Assembly: GCF_003054265.1 (NCBI RefSeq)
Contig: NZ_QBKT01000005.1
Coordinates: forward strand, 334,226-398,225
Reading direction: 5' to 3'
Origin: Kordia periserrulae
GTDB taxonomy: Bacteria; Bacteroidota; Bacteroidia; Flavobacteriales; Flavobacteriaceae
Length of the DNA stretch: 64,000 nucleotides
The position numbers were made by a program, and so were the translations under genes. Below are positions 8,790 through 17,350 of this stretch, one piece after another. Each line of letters opens with the position of its first letter. The stretch's first letter is position 1. The notes under the pieces are model-generated. The model ran no database searches, was not told the DNA's origin, and saw only the letters and a program-made list of their open reading frames with translations.

Positions 8790-9116
8790 ACTAAATGAAG
8801 TCTTTAAGGTTTACAATATTTATTATTAATCTGTGGAGGAATGCAAATTTAACAATATCTATAGGTTTTAAAATAAAAACACGATAAAATTGTACAAATT
8901 TACGTTGGTTACCATAAGGAAAGACGACTGTGTAGCGAAAATGTTACAAGAATGCGCATAATCACTCAAAAAAAACAATAAAATTCACAAAACAAAACGT
9001 TCTAAAATAGTAGCTTAAATTATTAATTAACAGTAATTTAACCTAAAAAGGAAATAAAATTCTTTTGTCTAGTAAATAAACGCTACTTTTGCACGCTTAA
9101 AAATAGAGGCAAAGAA
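8790..9116. other. Divergent intergenic region
   Basis: AT-rich region between the divergent DUF4836 and typA genes. It holds a leftward TAAATTTG at 8844-8851 and a rightward promoter at 9063-9091. I see no further ORF or RNA. Confidence 0.6.
9063..9091 (+). promoter_or_regulatory. Promoter of typA
   Basis: TTTTG at 9063-9067 and TACTTTTG at 9084-9091 fit the Bacteroidota TTTG...TAnnTTTG pattern, with a spacer slightly shorter (16 bases) than usual. The ATG is at 9117. Confidence 0.65.
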
Positions 9117-10916
9117 ATGACTTCAATAAAAAATATTGCAATAATTGCGCACGTTGACCACGGAAAAACGACGTTGGTTGATAAAATCATGTATCACTGT
9201 CAACTTTTTCGTGAAAATGAAAATACGGGAGATTTAATCTTGGATAACAATGATTTGGAGCGTGAGCGCGGAATTACGATTACTTCAAAAAACGTTTCGG
9301 TTACGTATAAAGGAACGAAAATTAATATCATTGACACGCCTGGTCACGCCGATTTTGGTGGAGAAGTAGAACGTGTACTCAACATGGCAGATGGTGTATT
9401 GCTTTTAGTAGATGCCTTTGAAGGACCAATGCCGCAAACGCGATTTGTACTGCAAAAAGCGATTGACTTAGGATTAAAACCTTGCGTAGTTGTCAATAAA
9501 GTGGATAAGGAAAACTGTACGCCAGATGAAGTATACGAAAAAGTATTTGACTTAATGTTTGAATTGGGCGCGGAAGAATGGCAGTTAGATTTCCCTGTAG
9601 TGTATGGTTCTGCAAAGCAAAACTGGATGTCAGACGATTGGCAAAAGCCAACAAATTCTATCGAGCCATTGTTAGATATGGTAATGGAACACATTCCGTC
9701 GCCAGAATTTGAAGAAGGCAGCACACAAATGCTAATTACCTCTTTAGACTACTCATCATTTACTGGACGAATTGCCATTGGACGTTTGCAACGTGGAACT
9801 TTGAAAGAAGGCATGCAAGTATCGTTGGTAAAGCGTGATAAAACAACCATCAAATCAAGAATCAAAGAATTGCATACGTTTGAAGGCTTAGGTCGTAAAA
9901 AAGTATCTGAAATTCAAGTAGGAGATATTTGCGCGATTGTCGGTTTGGAAGGTTTTGAAATTGGTGACACAATTGCCGATTTAGAAAATCCAGAAGGATT
10001 AAAAACCATCGCCATTGACGAGCCAACGATGAGTATGTTATTCACGATTAACGATTCACCTTTCTTTGGAAAAGATGGAAAATTTGTAACATCACGTCAC
10101 ATCAAAGACCGTTTAACAAAAGAATTGGAGAAAAACTTAGCATTACGTGTTCAGGAAACTGACAGTGCGGATAAATTCTTAGTATATGGTCGTGGCGTAT
10201 TGCACTTATCAGTCTTAATTGAAACGATGCGTAGAGAAGGTTACGAATTACAAATTGGACAACCACAAGTAATCATCAAAGAAATTGACGGTGTAAAATG
10301 TGAGCCAATAGAAGAATTAACTATTGATTTACCAGAAAACGTTTCTGGAAAAGCGGTAGAAATGGTAACCCTTCGTAAAGGAGATTTACTAAGCATGGAA
10401 GCCAAAGGCGATCGTATGATTTGTGAATTTATGATTCCATCAAGAGGAATTATTGGTTTGCGTAATCAATTGTTAACGGCAACTGCTGGTGAAGCGATTA
10501 TGGCACACCGATTTAAGGAATATCAGCCAGTTCGTGGTGGAATTCCTGAGCGTCAAAACGGTTCGTTGGTATCTATGGAAAAAGGAACAGCCATTCCATA
10601 TTCTATTGACAAATTGCAAGATCGTGGAAAGTTCTTTGTCGATCCAGGAGAAGAAATCTATGAAGGTCAGGTAATTGGTGAAAACTCTCGCGGCGACGAT
10701 ATGACGGTCAACGTAACAAAAACCAAAAAACTTTCCAATGTACGTTCTGCTGGAGCAGATGACAAAGCAAAGATTGTTCCTGCAATTAAATTTTCATTAG
10801 AAGAAGCATTAGAATACATTCAAAAAGATGAATACGTAGAAGTAACACCAAATCATCTACGACTGCGAAAAATCTATCTCACGGAAGTGGAAAGAAAGCG
10901 CAACAAAACCATCTAA
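9117..10916 (+). CDS. typA: Ribosome-associated GTPase TypA/BipA
   Basis: A 599-residue translational GTPase of usual length. G1 is AHVDHGKTT, the switch is ERERGITITSK, G3 is DTPGHADF and G4 is NKVDKE. The EF-G-like domains and the TypA C-terminal domain (YDPVRGGIPERQNGSLVSM-like region and GEIYEGQVIGE-like region) follow. BipA acts in the cytoplasm on ribosomes, in 50S assembly and in stress and cold adaptation. It is monocistronic, with its own promoter and a terminator at 10937-10973. Confidence 0.97.
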   Translation: MTSIKNIAIIAHVDHGKTTLVDKIMYHCQLFRENENTGDLILDNNDLERERGITITSKNVSVTYKGTKINIIDTPGHADFGGEVERVLNMADGVLLLVDAFEGPMPQTRFVLQKAIDLGLKPCVVVNKVDKENCTPDEVYEKVFDLMFELGAEEWQLDFPVVYGSAKQNWMSDDWQKPTNSIEPLLDMVMEHIPSPEFEEGSTQMLITSLDYSSFTGRIAIGRLQRGTLKEGMQVSLVKRDKTTIKSRIKELHTFEGLGRKKVSEIQVGDICAIVGLEGFEIGDTIADLENPEGLKTIAIDEPTMSMLFTINDSPFFGKDGKFVTSRHIKDRLTKELEKNLALRVQETDSADKFLVYGRGVLHLSVLIETMRREGYELQIGQPQVIIKEIDGVKCEPIEELTIDLPENVSGKAVEMVTLRKGDLLSMEAKGDRMICEFMIPSRGIIGLRNQLLTATAGEAIMAHRFKEYQPVRGGIPERQNGSLVSMEKGTAIPYSIDKLQDRGKFFVDPGEEIYEGQVIGENSRGDDMTVNVTKTKKLSNVRSAGADDKAKIVPAIKFSLEEALEYIQKDEYVEVTPNHLRLRKIYLTEVERKRNKTI

Positions 10917-10936
10917 CAGTATTGAAAATAACTAAC

Positions 10937-10973
10937 AAAAGGTTCCATTGCGCAAGTAGTGGAACTTTTTTTG
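10937..10973 (+). terminator. Terminator of typA
   Basis: GTTCCA (10942-10947) pairs with TGGAAC (10960-10965) and is followed by seven T. Confidence 0.8.
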
Positions 10974-11020
10974 TCTAGTTATGAGATGTTGGTATTGAGA
11001 ATTGAGAAGTTTCAGATGAC

Positions 11021-11114
11021 ATTCCTGCGTGCAGGAATCCACTTAATAATAAAGAGGTATTAGTGAAATGAAAAAACTAGTAAAACTAAGTAGATTCCGC
11101 ATCGAGTGCGGAAT
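11021..11114. repeat. Pair of REP-like palindromes
   Basis: ATTCCTGC-gt-GCAGGAAT at 11021-11038 and ATTCCGCA-tcgag-TGCGGAAT at 11094-11114 flank a short spacer. Both belong to the intergenic palindromes seen elsewhere here (for example 41670-41694). Confidence 0.6.
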
Positions 11115-11184
11115 GACAGTAGCGAAAATCAACAAATCAACACATTGACGAATCAACAAAAAACGAATAACAAACAAAAAACAA

Positions 11185-11424
11185 ATGGACATCTTCGGCA
11201 TCACAGGAACAGAACTTATAGGCTATTTAGCGTCATTGGCAGTACTAATTTCATTCACAATGAAAGATTTAAAAAACTTGCGTATGATTAACGGAATTGG
11301 TTGTTTACTTTTCGTTTTATACGGTTGTTTAATACCAACCTTGCGCGTTGGATTGCCAATCATCATTACCAATTTAGCGATTTTTGGCATCAATATTTAT
11401 CACTTAACACGTTCCAAAGCGTAG
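11185..11424 (+). CDS. Small membrane protein, YgjV-like
   Basis: A 79-residue protein that is almost entirely hydrophobic, with three predicted membrane helices (about residues 8-25, 36-52 and 56-74). The pattern FTMKDLKNLRMINGIGCLLFVLYG resembles the repeat unit of YgjV-type inner membrane proteins, which are usually about twice as long. Function is unknown. It is preceded by an A/C-rich stretch also found in similar form at 26337-26371. Confidence 0.6.
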   Translation: MDIFGITGTELIGYLASLAVLISFTMKDLKNLRMINGIGCLLFVLYGCLIPTLRVGLPIIITNLAIFGINIYHLTRSKA

Positions 11425-11492
11425 CGACTGAAATAATGTTAGCGAATTGTTGGTAAAATGTAAATTTTTCTATCTTTACCAAAAATCAAACT

Positions 11493-11702
11493 ATGCAGTT
11501 TCTTTATTTCGATGCAGGAATCGGCGCAATGATTGCGCAGGCAGCAGTAGCGGTTGCTGCGGGAGTTTTGTTGTTTTATAAAAGTATCAAATACAAAATT
11601 AGAACTTTGCTTGGTTTGCAAAAAGACACTTCCGAAGAAGTTTTTGATGACATTGATATAGACGATTCTACGCTCGAAAACGCATCGAAAGATGACAAAT
11701 AA
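11493..11702 (+). CDS. Small membrane protein with acidic tail
   Basis: A 69-residue protein with one N-terminal helix (AMIAQAAVAVAAGVLLFY), a basic stretch and an acidic C-terminus (EEVFDDIDIDDSTLENAS). I do not recognise a named family. Its stop lies inside the start region of the methyltransferase gene (11-base overlap), so the two are translationally coupled. With the sulfatase-like gene it forms a three-gene unit. Confidence 0.75.
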   Translation: MQFLYFDAGIGAMIAQAAVAVAAGVLLFYKSIKYKIRTLLGLQKDTSEEVFDDIDIDDSTLENASKDDK

Positions 11703-13071
11703 TTCTCGACACGCTTCTTCCTATCGCGACCCGAGTGGTCATATTTTTGTAGACAAAGGCATTGTAAAACGTGTCATATTTCCAAGTTATTTTTCCCAAT
11801 ACGAAGCCTTACAAAGTTCCGGATTCTTTCAAAAAGCATTTCAACACAAGCTATTAATTCCGCACAAAGAACTCGAAAAAGCGGAAACGCATATGTACAT
11901 TCAGCCTGAACAAATTCCGTTTTTTACCTATCCGTACGAATGGAGTTTTCAGCAATACAAAGAAGCCGCATTGCACACGCTAAAATTGCAGAAATACGCG
12001 TTGCAACATAACTTTTCGCTGAAAGATGCCACGGCGTATAACATAGCTTTTCACAACGGAAGTGCCATTTTTATAGATACGCTTTCGCTCGATTTTTACA
12101 CAGAAAACACACCTTGGCGTGCGTACAAACAATTCGTGATGCACTTTTTAGGACCGTTGGTCATTGCCAAATATCACGGTGCAGAATTCTTGAAAACGAT
12201 GTCGAATTTCATTGACGGAATTCCGCTCAAACTCATCACGTCATTATTGCCTGGAAAAACCAAACTGAATCCGTTTTTGTATACCAACATTCACTTGTTG
12301 GCGAAATATGAAAATAAGCATCAAGAAGAAAACGTGCAGGAACGCAAACAAGCTTCGCTTTCCAAAAAAGGATTGTTCAACATTATTGATAGTTTGTACA
12401 ATTACATCAAAAAATTACAGCTCAAAGAGCAATCAGAATGGGGAAATTATTACCAAAAAACGAACTATTCTGATACGGCTTTTCAGCAAAAATCACACAT
12501 CATTAACAATTGGATAAGCGAAATAAAAGCCAAAACCGTCATTGATGTCGGCGGAAATGACGGAACGTTTGTGCGACAAATTCCTAGCGAACTCGAATTG
12601 GCGTTGGTTGGTGACATTGATAATAATGCAGTAGACCACAATCACTATTTGGTCAAAAAAAACAAAGAAAAAAACATGTTGCCGTTTGTAATTGATTTGC
12701 TCAATCCGTCCGCAGCGATTGGTTTTCAAAACACCGAGCGTTCTTCTTTTGTAGAGCGTGTACAGGCGTTGCAACCCGATGTGACGTTAGCATTGGCGCT
12801 GATTCATCATTTATCCTTAACGGGAAATGTGCCTTTTGAAAACTCAGCAGCGTTTTTTGCATCGTTCTCTAAAAACCTCATCATCGAATTTCCAAAACGA
12901 GCGGATTCGTATGCCACGCGATTGCTCAATGCAAAAGCAGAATTCAAAGATCAGTTTGGACATTACAATCTAGAAAACTTTGAAAAAATATATTTGGAAC
13001 AGTTTCAATTAATCTCCAAAAAGGAAATTCCCGATTCCGAACGTGTGTTGTTCCTATTCAAGAAAAAATAA
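11692..13071 (+). CDS. Two-domain protein with C-terminal SAM methyltransferase
   Basis: A 459-residue protein. The C-terminal third carries the class I SAM-binding motif VIDVGGNDGTFVRQI and then acidic VGDID, so this part should transfer methyl groups. The N-terminal 230 residues include LKDATAYNIAFHNGSAIFID, which resembles the catalytic loop (D-x4-N) and metal-binding Asp of aminoglycoside-phosphotransferase or LPS-kinase folds. That resemblance is my own reading. It is coupled to the small membrane protein before it, and the following gene starts directly after its stop. Location in a glycan region suggests action on a sugar or lipid-linked glycan; the substrate is unknown. Confidence 0.75.
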   Translation: MTNNSRHASSYRDPSGHIFVDKGIVKRVIFPSYFSQYEALQSSGFFQKAFQHKLLIPHKELEKAETHMYIQPEQIPFFTYPYEWSFQQYKEAALHTLKLQKYALQHNFSLKDATAYNIAFHNGSAIFIDTLSLDFYTENTPWRAYKQFVMHFLGPLVIAKYHGAEFLKTMSNFIDGIPLKLITSLLPGKTKLNPFLYTNIHLLAKYENKHQEENVQERKQASLSKKGLFNIIDSLYNYIKKLQLKEQSEWGNYYQKTNYSDTAFQQKSHIINNWISEIKAKTVIDVGGNDGTFVRQIPSELELALVGDIDNNAVDHNHYLVKKNKEKNMLPFVIDLLNPSAAIGFQNTERSSFVERVQALQPDVTLALALIHHLSLTGNVPFENSAAFFASFSKNLIIEFPKRADSYATRLLNAKAEFKDQFGHYNLENFEKIYLEQFQLISKKEIPDSERVLFLFKKK

Positions 13072-14547
13072 GTGCCGAAAGTCAGAAAAAACATAGAAAA
13101 ATTTGTCGCAAGCACAAAAGAATATCCAATCACATTCGCGATTGCGGCAGGTTTATATTCGTTCATTTATGTGTTTGCGTCTAACTTTATGTTGGTCAAT
13201 TCGTGGTTTCAATTCTTCGTCATTTCTGTAGTATATTTGGCAATTCCGGTCATTATTTTTACACTTTCGTGGGAATTGACAAAGCGACTTTCGTTTCTGC
13301 AAAAGTTCAAACCGTTCGTCTTACCTATCTTAAACGCGATGTTTTTTGGATTTTATTTTGTGGGAAGAATGTATGGTTTTCAGCATAAAAAAATCATTCT
13401 CGGAGCCGTCATCATCTGCGCATTACTAGCGGTTTTGCTCAGAAAACACTACAAAAAAATCATCGTGTTGCAATTCATTATGGCATTTGTGGCGTTTACA
13501 ACCTTGTTGCCAACGCTGTACGGAGCGTTATTCGACAGCGACGAATGGCGAGAATTTCCAGAAGAAGTCGTGCAAACCAACTTCAAAAAATTTCCGAACA
13601 TTTACGTCATTCAACCCGATGGCTACGCGAATTTTACCGAATTAGCAACCGAACCGTACAACTTTCAAAACGACGAATTTGAATCGTATTTGCAAGACAG
13701 TGGATTCAAATTGTATACAAATTTCCGAAGCAATTACACGTCAACGGTATTGTCTAACAGTTCCATGTTTGCGATGAAACATCATTACAAAGGCAGGCAA
13801 TTGGCAGGTGCGAGAGAAGTGATTCTGGGCGATAACCCTGTGATTCAAACCTTAAGAAACAACGAGTACGAGACGTTTCTCTTTATGGAAAATCCGTATT
13901 TACTGTTGAATCGTCCAGCCATCAAGTACGACTATTGCAATATTGACATGAGCGAAGTTCCTTGGTTTGGTATTGGCGCGTTTGACAATCCAAAAGAATT
14001 GCTGCAACCGCTAACGGAAACCATCAAAAAACAGCAAGGAAAGCGTAGTTTTTACTTTATTGAAAAAATTCTTCCAGGACACATTTCAACGTTCAAAAGT
14101 GGTACAAAAGGCAAAGAAACGGAACGCGAAAACTATCTCACGCAAGTGAAATTAGCGAACGAATGGTTGAAAGAAATCACACAAATCATCACAAAAACCG
14201 ATCCCAACAGTTTAATCATCATTGCGGCGGATCACGGTGGCTACGTAGGATTTGAATACACCAAACAACTCTTTCAAAAACAAACCGATAAAAAGCTCGT
14301 CTATTCAGCATTTACGGCGGCGTTGGCAATCAAATGGCCCAACAATACTATTCCGAGTTATGATACCAAACTCAAGTCATCCGTAAATCTTTTTCGAACC
14401 GTTTTTGCCTACTTGGGAGAAAATGAAACGTTGCTAGAAAACTTCCAAGAAGACGCCAGTTATTCTCGAATTTCCGAAGGAATTTTGGGTGAAGTCTACA
14501 AGTATATTAATGCTGATGGAAATGTGGTTTTTGAGAAGGTGGAGTAA
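13072..14547 (+). CDS. Membrane-anchored sulfatase/phosphoglycerol-transferase-like protein
   Basis: A 491-residue protein starting with GTG immediately after the TAA of the methyltransferase gene. The N-terminal 150 residues contain four to five membrane helices. The remainder resembles the alkaline-phosphatase superfamily: FPNIYVIQPDGYANF near the start of the domain and IIIAADHGGYVGFEY as the metal-binding DHG motif. The usual catalytic Thr/Ser is probably within the SNYTSTVLSNSSMF stretch. Such proteins work on the outer face of the inner membrane and move or remove phosphoryl or sulfuryl groups on glycans. The exact reaction cannot be told from sequence. Confidence 0.75.
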   Translation: MPKVRKNIEKFVASTKEYPITFAIAAGLYSFIYVFASNFMLVNSWFQFFVISVVYLAIPVIIFTLSWELTKRLSFLQKFKPFVLPILNAMFFGFYFVGRMYGFQHKKIILGAVIICALLAVLLRKHYKKIIVLQFIMAFVAFTTLLPTLYGALFDSDEWREFPEEVVQTNFKKFPNIYVIQPDGYANFTELATEPYNFQNDEFESYLQDSGFKLYTNFRSNYTSTVLSNSSMFAMKHHYKGRQLAGAREVILGDNPVIQTLRNNEYETFLFMENPYLLLNRPAIKYDYCNIDMSEVPWFGIGAFDNPKELLQPLTETIKKQQGKRSFYFIEKILPGHISTFKSGTKGKETERENYLTQVKLANEWLKEITQIITKTDPNSLIIIAADHGGYVGFEYTKQLFQKQTDKKLVYSAFTAALAIKWPNNTIPSYDTKLKSSVNLFRTVFAYLGENETLLENFQEDASYSRISEGILGEVYKYINADGNVVFEKVE

Positions 14548-14580
14548 ATCTCCAGACATTTTTCATGGATTCTTTGTTGA

Positions 14581-14612
14581 TTTGTATAAAATACCAATTA
14601 TTGGTACTTTTA
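14581..14612 (+). promoter_or_regulatory. parDE promoter with palindromic operator
   Basis: TTTG at 14581-14584, 20 bases, then TACTTTTA at 14605-14612 gives a good promoter. A perfect palindrome, TACCAAT-t-ATTGGTA (14592-14606), overlaps the -7 element and is a natural site for ParD autorepression. Confidence 0.7.
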
Positions 14613-14628
14613 TAAAAAAGTCAACTCT

Positions 14629-14877
14629 ATGAGTAAAAACACGTCCATATTATTAGGGAATTATTTTGATGAATTTGTGAAAGCACAAGTTTCTGAAGGG
14701 AGATACAAAAATGTGAGTGAAGTCATTCGTGCGGGACTTCGACTGTTGGAAAATGAAGAAAATAAAGTGGCTGCGTTGCGAAACGCGATTCACGAAGGTA
14801 TGAACAGTGCCGTAGTTGAAAATTTTGATTTTGATTCACATCTAGCAAAGCTAAAATCGACAAGAAATAATGACTAA
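14629..14877 (+). CDS. parD: ParD-family antitoxin
   Basis: An 82-residue protein with a ribbon-helix-helix N-terminus. The motif GRYKNVSEVIRAGLRLLE is typical of ParD/CopG-type antitoxins and the acidic C-terminus (VENFDFDSHLAKL) would wrap the toxin. It should neutralise the ParE protein encoded next and repress its own promoter through the palindrome at 14592-14606. It overlaps parE by eight bases. Confidence 0.93.
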   Translation: MSKNTSILLGNYFDEFVKAQVSEGRYKNVSEVIRAGLRLLENEENKVAALRNAIHEGMNSAVVENFDFDSHLAKLKSTRNND

Positions 14878-15169
14878 CATTATTTTTAGACAGAAAGCTG
14901 TTGATGATTTATCGGAAATTTGGAATTATACATTGCTAAATTGGTCTGAAAATCAAGCAGATCAATATTACAAATTGATTCAGGCGGCTTGTGTAGAAAT
15001 TTCAAAAAATCCTTCTATCGGTAAGAGTTATGAAAACATTCATAACAAATTATTAGGATTCAAAACAGGAAAGCATATCATTTTTTATCGCCAATCTTCT
15101 AAAAATAGTATAGAAATTGTTAGGATTCTACACGAACGAATGGATTTAGAAAACAGAATTCAAGAATAA
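14870..15169 (+). CDS. parE: ParE-family toxin
   Basis: A 99-residue RelE/ParE-fold protein: RQKAVDDLSEIWNYTLLNWSENQADQYY at the start, then GKHIIFYRQ and IEIVRILHERMD near the end. ParE toxins classically inhibit DNA gyrase, though relatives differ. The overlap with parD and the operator upstream make a complete toxin-antitoxin module sitting between glycan genes. Confidence 0.93.
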   Translation: MTNIIFRQKAVDDLSEIWNYTLLNWSENQADQYYKLIQAACVEISKNPSIGKSYENIHNKLLGFKTGKHIIFYRQSSKNSIEIVRILHERMDLENRIQE

Positions 15170-15255
15170 ATGGCAATTCCTCATTGAATTCACATACGAA
15201 TATTCCTTAAAGTACGTTAAAATTAGTAAATTCACTTTTTCTAAACCAAACCCTC

Positions 15256-16227
15256 ATTTATACACTAACCACATACACGGATGCCTCCAAATCGCTTTGG
15301 GACGACTTTGTCTCAAACGCAAAAAATAGTACGTTTTTGTTCTATCGCGATTTTATGGACTATCATAAAGACCGTTTCAAAGATCATTCGTTGCTGCTTT
15401 ACAAAAAAGAGAAATTAGTAGCACTATTTCCTGCAAATCAACGTGATAATCGTGTGTATTCACATTTGGGTTTGACCTATGGCGGATTGCTTTTTGACGA
15501 AAATCTAAAGCTTCGCGATGTTGCTGAATGTTTGAAATTAGTGCTGGAATATTTGGAAGAAAACAATATCGAAAAGTTGCATATCAAATTGTTGCCGTCG
15601 ATGTACAGTCCGTTTCCAACAGATGAATTGCAGTATTTGTTGTTTATTTTAGAAGCGAAGTTATCACGAAGAGATGCACTTTCGGTGGTAAATATGAAAC
15701 ATCGCCCAAAAATATCGAAAGACAGAATCGCGGGAAATAAACGCGCACTCAAACACGGTTTGGTTACTAAAGAAGAACAGACATTTGAAGCCTTTTGGAA
15801 TCAAATTTTAATTCCGAACTTACGCCAAAAACACGAAGCAACACCTGTGCATACATTGGCGGAAATTCAATTGTTAAAACAACATTTTCCAAAAAATATC
15901 CGACAATTCAATGTGTATAAAAATGATGAAATCGTCGCAGGAACGACCATTTTTGAAACCGAACATGTAGCGCATTCGCAATACATTTCAGGAAACGAAG
16001 ACAAAAACAGTTTGGGAAGTCTGGACTTTTTACATTTGCATTTGCTGAACGATGTTTTTCAAGATAAAATGTACTTTGATTTTGGTATTTCAAACGAAAA
16101 TCAAGGAAAGAACATCAACGAAGGATTGCACTATTGGAAAGAAGGTTTTGGCGCACGAACCATCACGCAAGATTTTTACGAAATTGACGTGCAAAAGCAT
16201 CACAAACTTGACACGATTTTTATATGA
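15256..16227 (+). CDS. FemAB/GNAT-like acyltransferase, probable ATT start
   Basis: The first conventional start is TTG at 15337, but the frame stays open to 15211. The residues before it ([20 protein letters not shown]) run smoothly into [21 protein letters not shown], the normal beginning of this family. The only initiator-like codon that keeps them is ATT at 15256, so I use it. The C-terminal half ([50 protein letters not shown]) matches FemAB/GNAT-like acyltransferases found in polysaccharide clusters. It overlaps the aminotransferase gene by four bases. It may acylate the amino sugar made by its neighbours. Confidence 0.7.
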   Translation: MYTLTTYTDASKSLWDDFVSNAKNSTFLFYRDFMDYHKDRFKDHSLLLYKKEKLVALFPANQRDNRVYSHLGLTYGGLLFDENLKLRDVAECLKLVLEYLEENNIEKLHIKLLPSMYSPFPTDELQYLLFILEAKLSRRDALSVVNMKHRPKISKDRIAGNKRALKHGLVTKEEQTFEAFWNQILIPNLRQKHEATPVHTLAEIQLLKQHFPKNIRQFNVYKNDEIVAGTTIFETEHVAHSQYISGNEDKNSLGSLDFLHLHLLNDVFQDKMYFDFGISNENQGKNINEGLHYWKEGFGARTITQDFYEIDVQKHHKLDTIFI

Positions 16228-17336
16228 TACCATTTTTGGACTTACAGAAACTCAATGCGCGATATGAAACGGAATTTCAAGCTGCTTTCAAACAGTTTTT
16301 AAATTCTGGATATTATGTGTTGGGCGAAAATGTACGTCAGTTTGAAGAAGCTTTTGCCAACTATTGCGGAACGAAGTACTGCATTGGTGTCAGCAACGGA
16401 TTAGATGCGCTGACGTTGATATTGGAAGCGTATAAAATCATGGGGAAACTGCAAGAAGGTGACGAAATCATCGTTCCTGCAAACACCTATATTGCCACGA
16501 TTTTAGGAATCACCAAAGCGGGATTGAAACCTGTGTTGGTGGAACCGAATCCAGAAACATTTAATATAGCTATTTCCGAAATCGAAGCGGCTATTTCATG
16601 GAAAACGCGTGCTATTTTAGTGGTGCATTTATATGGACAGTTGACGGAAATGGAGGAAATTCATGCCATTGCTAAAAAACAGAATTTACTCGTGATGGAA
16701 GATGCCGCACAAGCACATGGCGCGGTAAATGTTGAAGGTAAGAAAGCTGGAAATTTAAGTGATGCGGCGGGATTTAGTTTCTATCCAACAAAAAATTTAG
16801 GTGCGCTGGGAGAAGCAGGAGCAGTAACGACGAATGATTCAGAATTAGCGGAAATCATTAGTAAGTTGCGCAATTATGGAAGTTCATCAAAATATGTAAA
16901 TCAGTATAAAGGAGGAAATTATCGTTTGGATGAAATTCAGGCAGCGTTTCTTCGTATAAAATTACCACATGTAGATGCGGATAATGAAGTTAGAAGACGC
17001 ATTGCAAAACGATATCTAAGCGAAATAACAAATCTAGAAATCATCTTGCCAACGTATCAAAATGAGGCTTCGCATGTGTTTCATCAGTTTGTCATTCGCA
17101 CAAAAAATAGAAACAAACTTCAAAAGTATTTAAAAGAAAACGGTATTGGCACGTTGATTCATTACGAAATTCCACCACACAAGCAAGAAGCGTACAAAGA
17201 ATGGAATCATTTGCACTTTCCTATCACGGAGAAAATTCATGATGAATGTTTGAGTTTGCCTATCAATCCTGTATTGGAACCTGCTGAAGTGGATACGATT
17301 ATTTCTGTGCTCAATTCATACACCAACCAAACATAA
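16224..17336 (+). CDS. DegT/DnrJ/EryC1-family sugar aminotransferase
   Basis: A 370-residue PLP-dependent sugar aminotransferase. [24 protein letters not shown] and the Schiff-base Lys in [16 protein letters not shown] are all present. The family converts keto-sugar nucleotides to amino sugars. With the FdtA-type ketoisomerase at 25844-26269, the best guess is FdtB/QdtB-like formation of dTDP-3-amino-3,6-dideoxyhexose from the 3-keto sugar. It is coupled by ATGA overlap to the acyltransferase gene before it, and a flippase gene follows 14 bases later. Confidence 0.9.
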   Translation: MIPFLDLQKLNARYETEFQAAFKQFLNSGYYVLGENVRQFEEAFANYCGTKYCIGVSNGLDALTLILEAYKIMGKLQEGDEIIVPANTYIATILGITKAGLKPVLVEPNPETFNIAISEIEAAISWKTRAILVVHLYGQLTEMEEIHAIAKKQNLLVMEDAAQAHGAVNVEGKKAGNLSDAAGFSFYPTKNLGALGEAGAVTTNDSELAEIISKLRNYGSSSKYVNQYKGGNYRLDEIQAAFLRIKLPHVDADNEVRRRIAKRYLSEITNLEIILPTYQNEASHVFHQFVIRTKNRNKLQKYLKENGIGTLIHYEIPPHKQEAYKEWNHLHFPITEKIHDECLSLPINPVLEPAEVDTIISVLNSYTNQT

Positions 17337-17350
17337 CTTCCATAAGTTTT

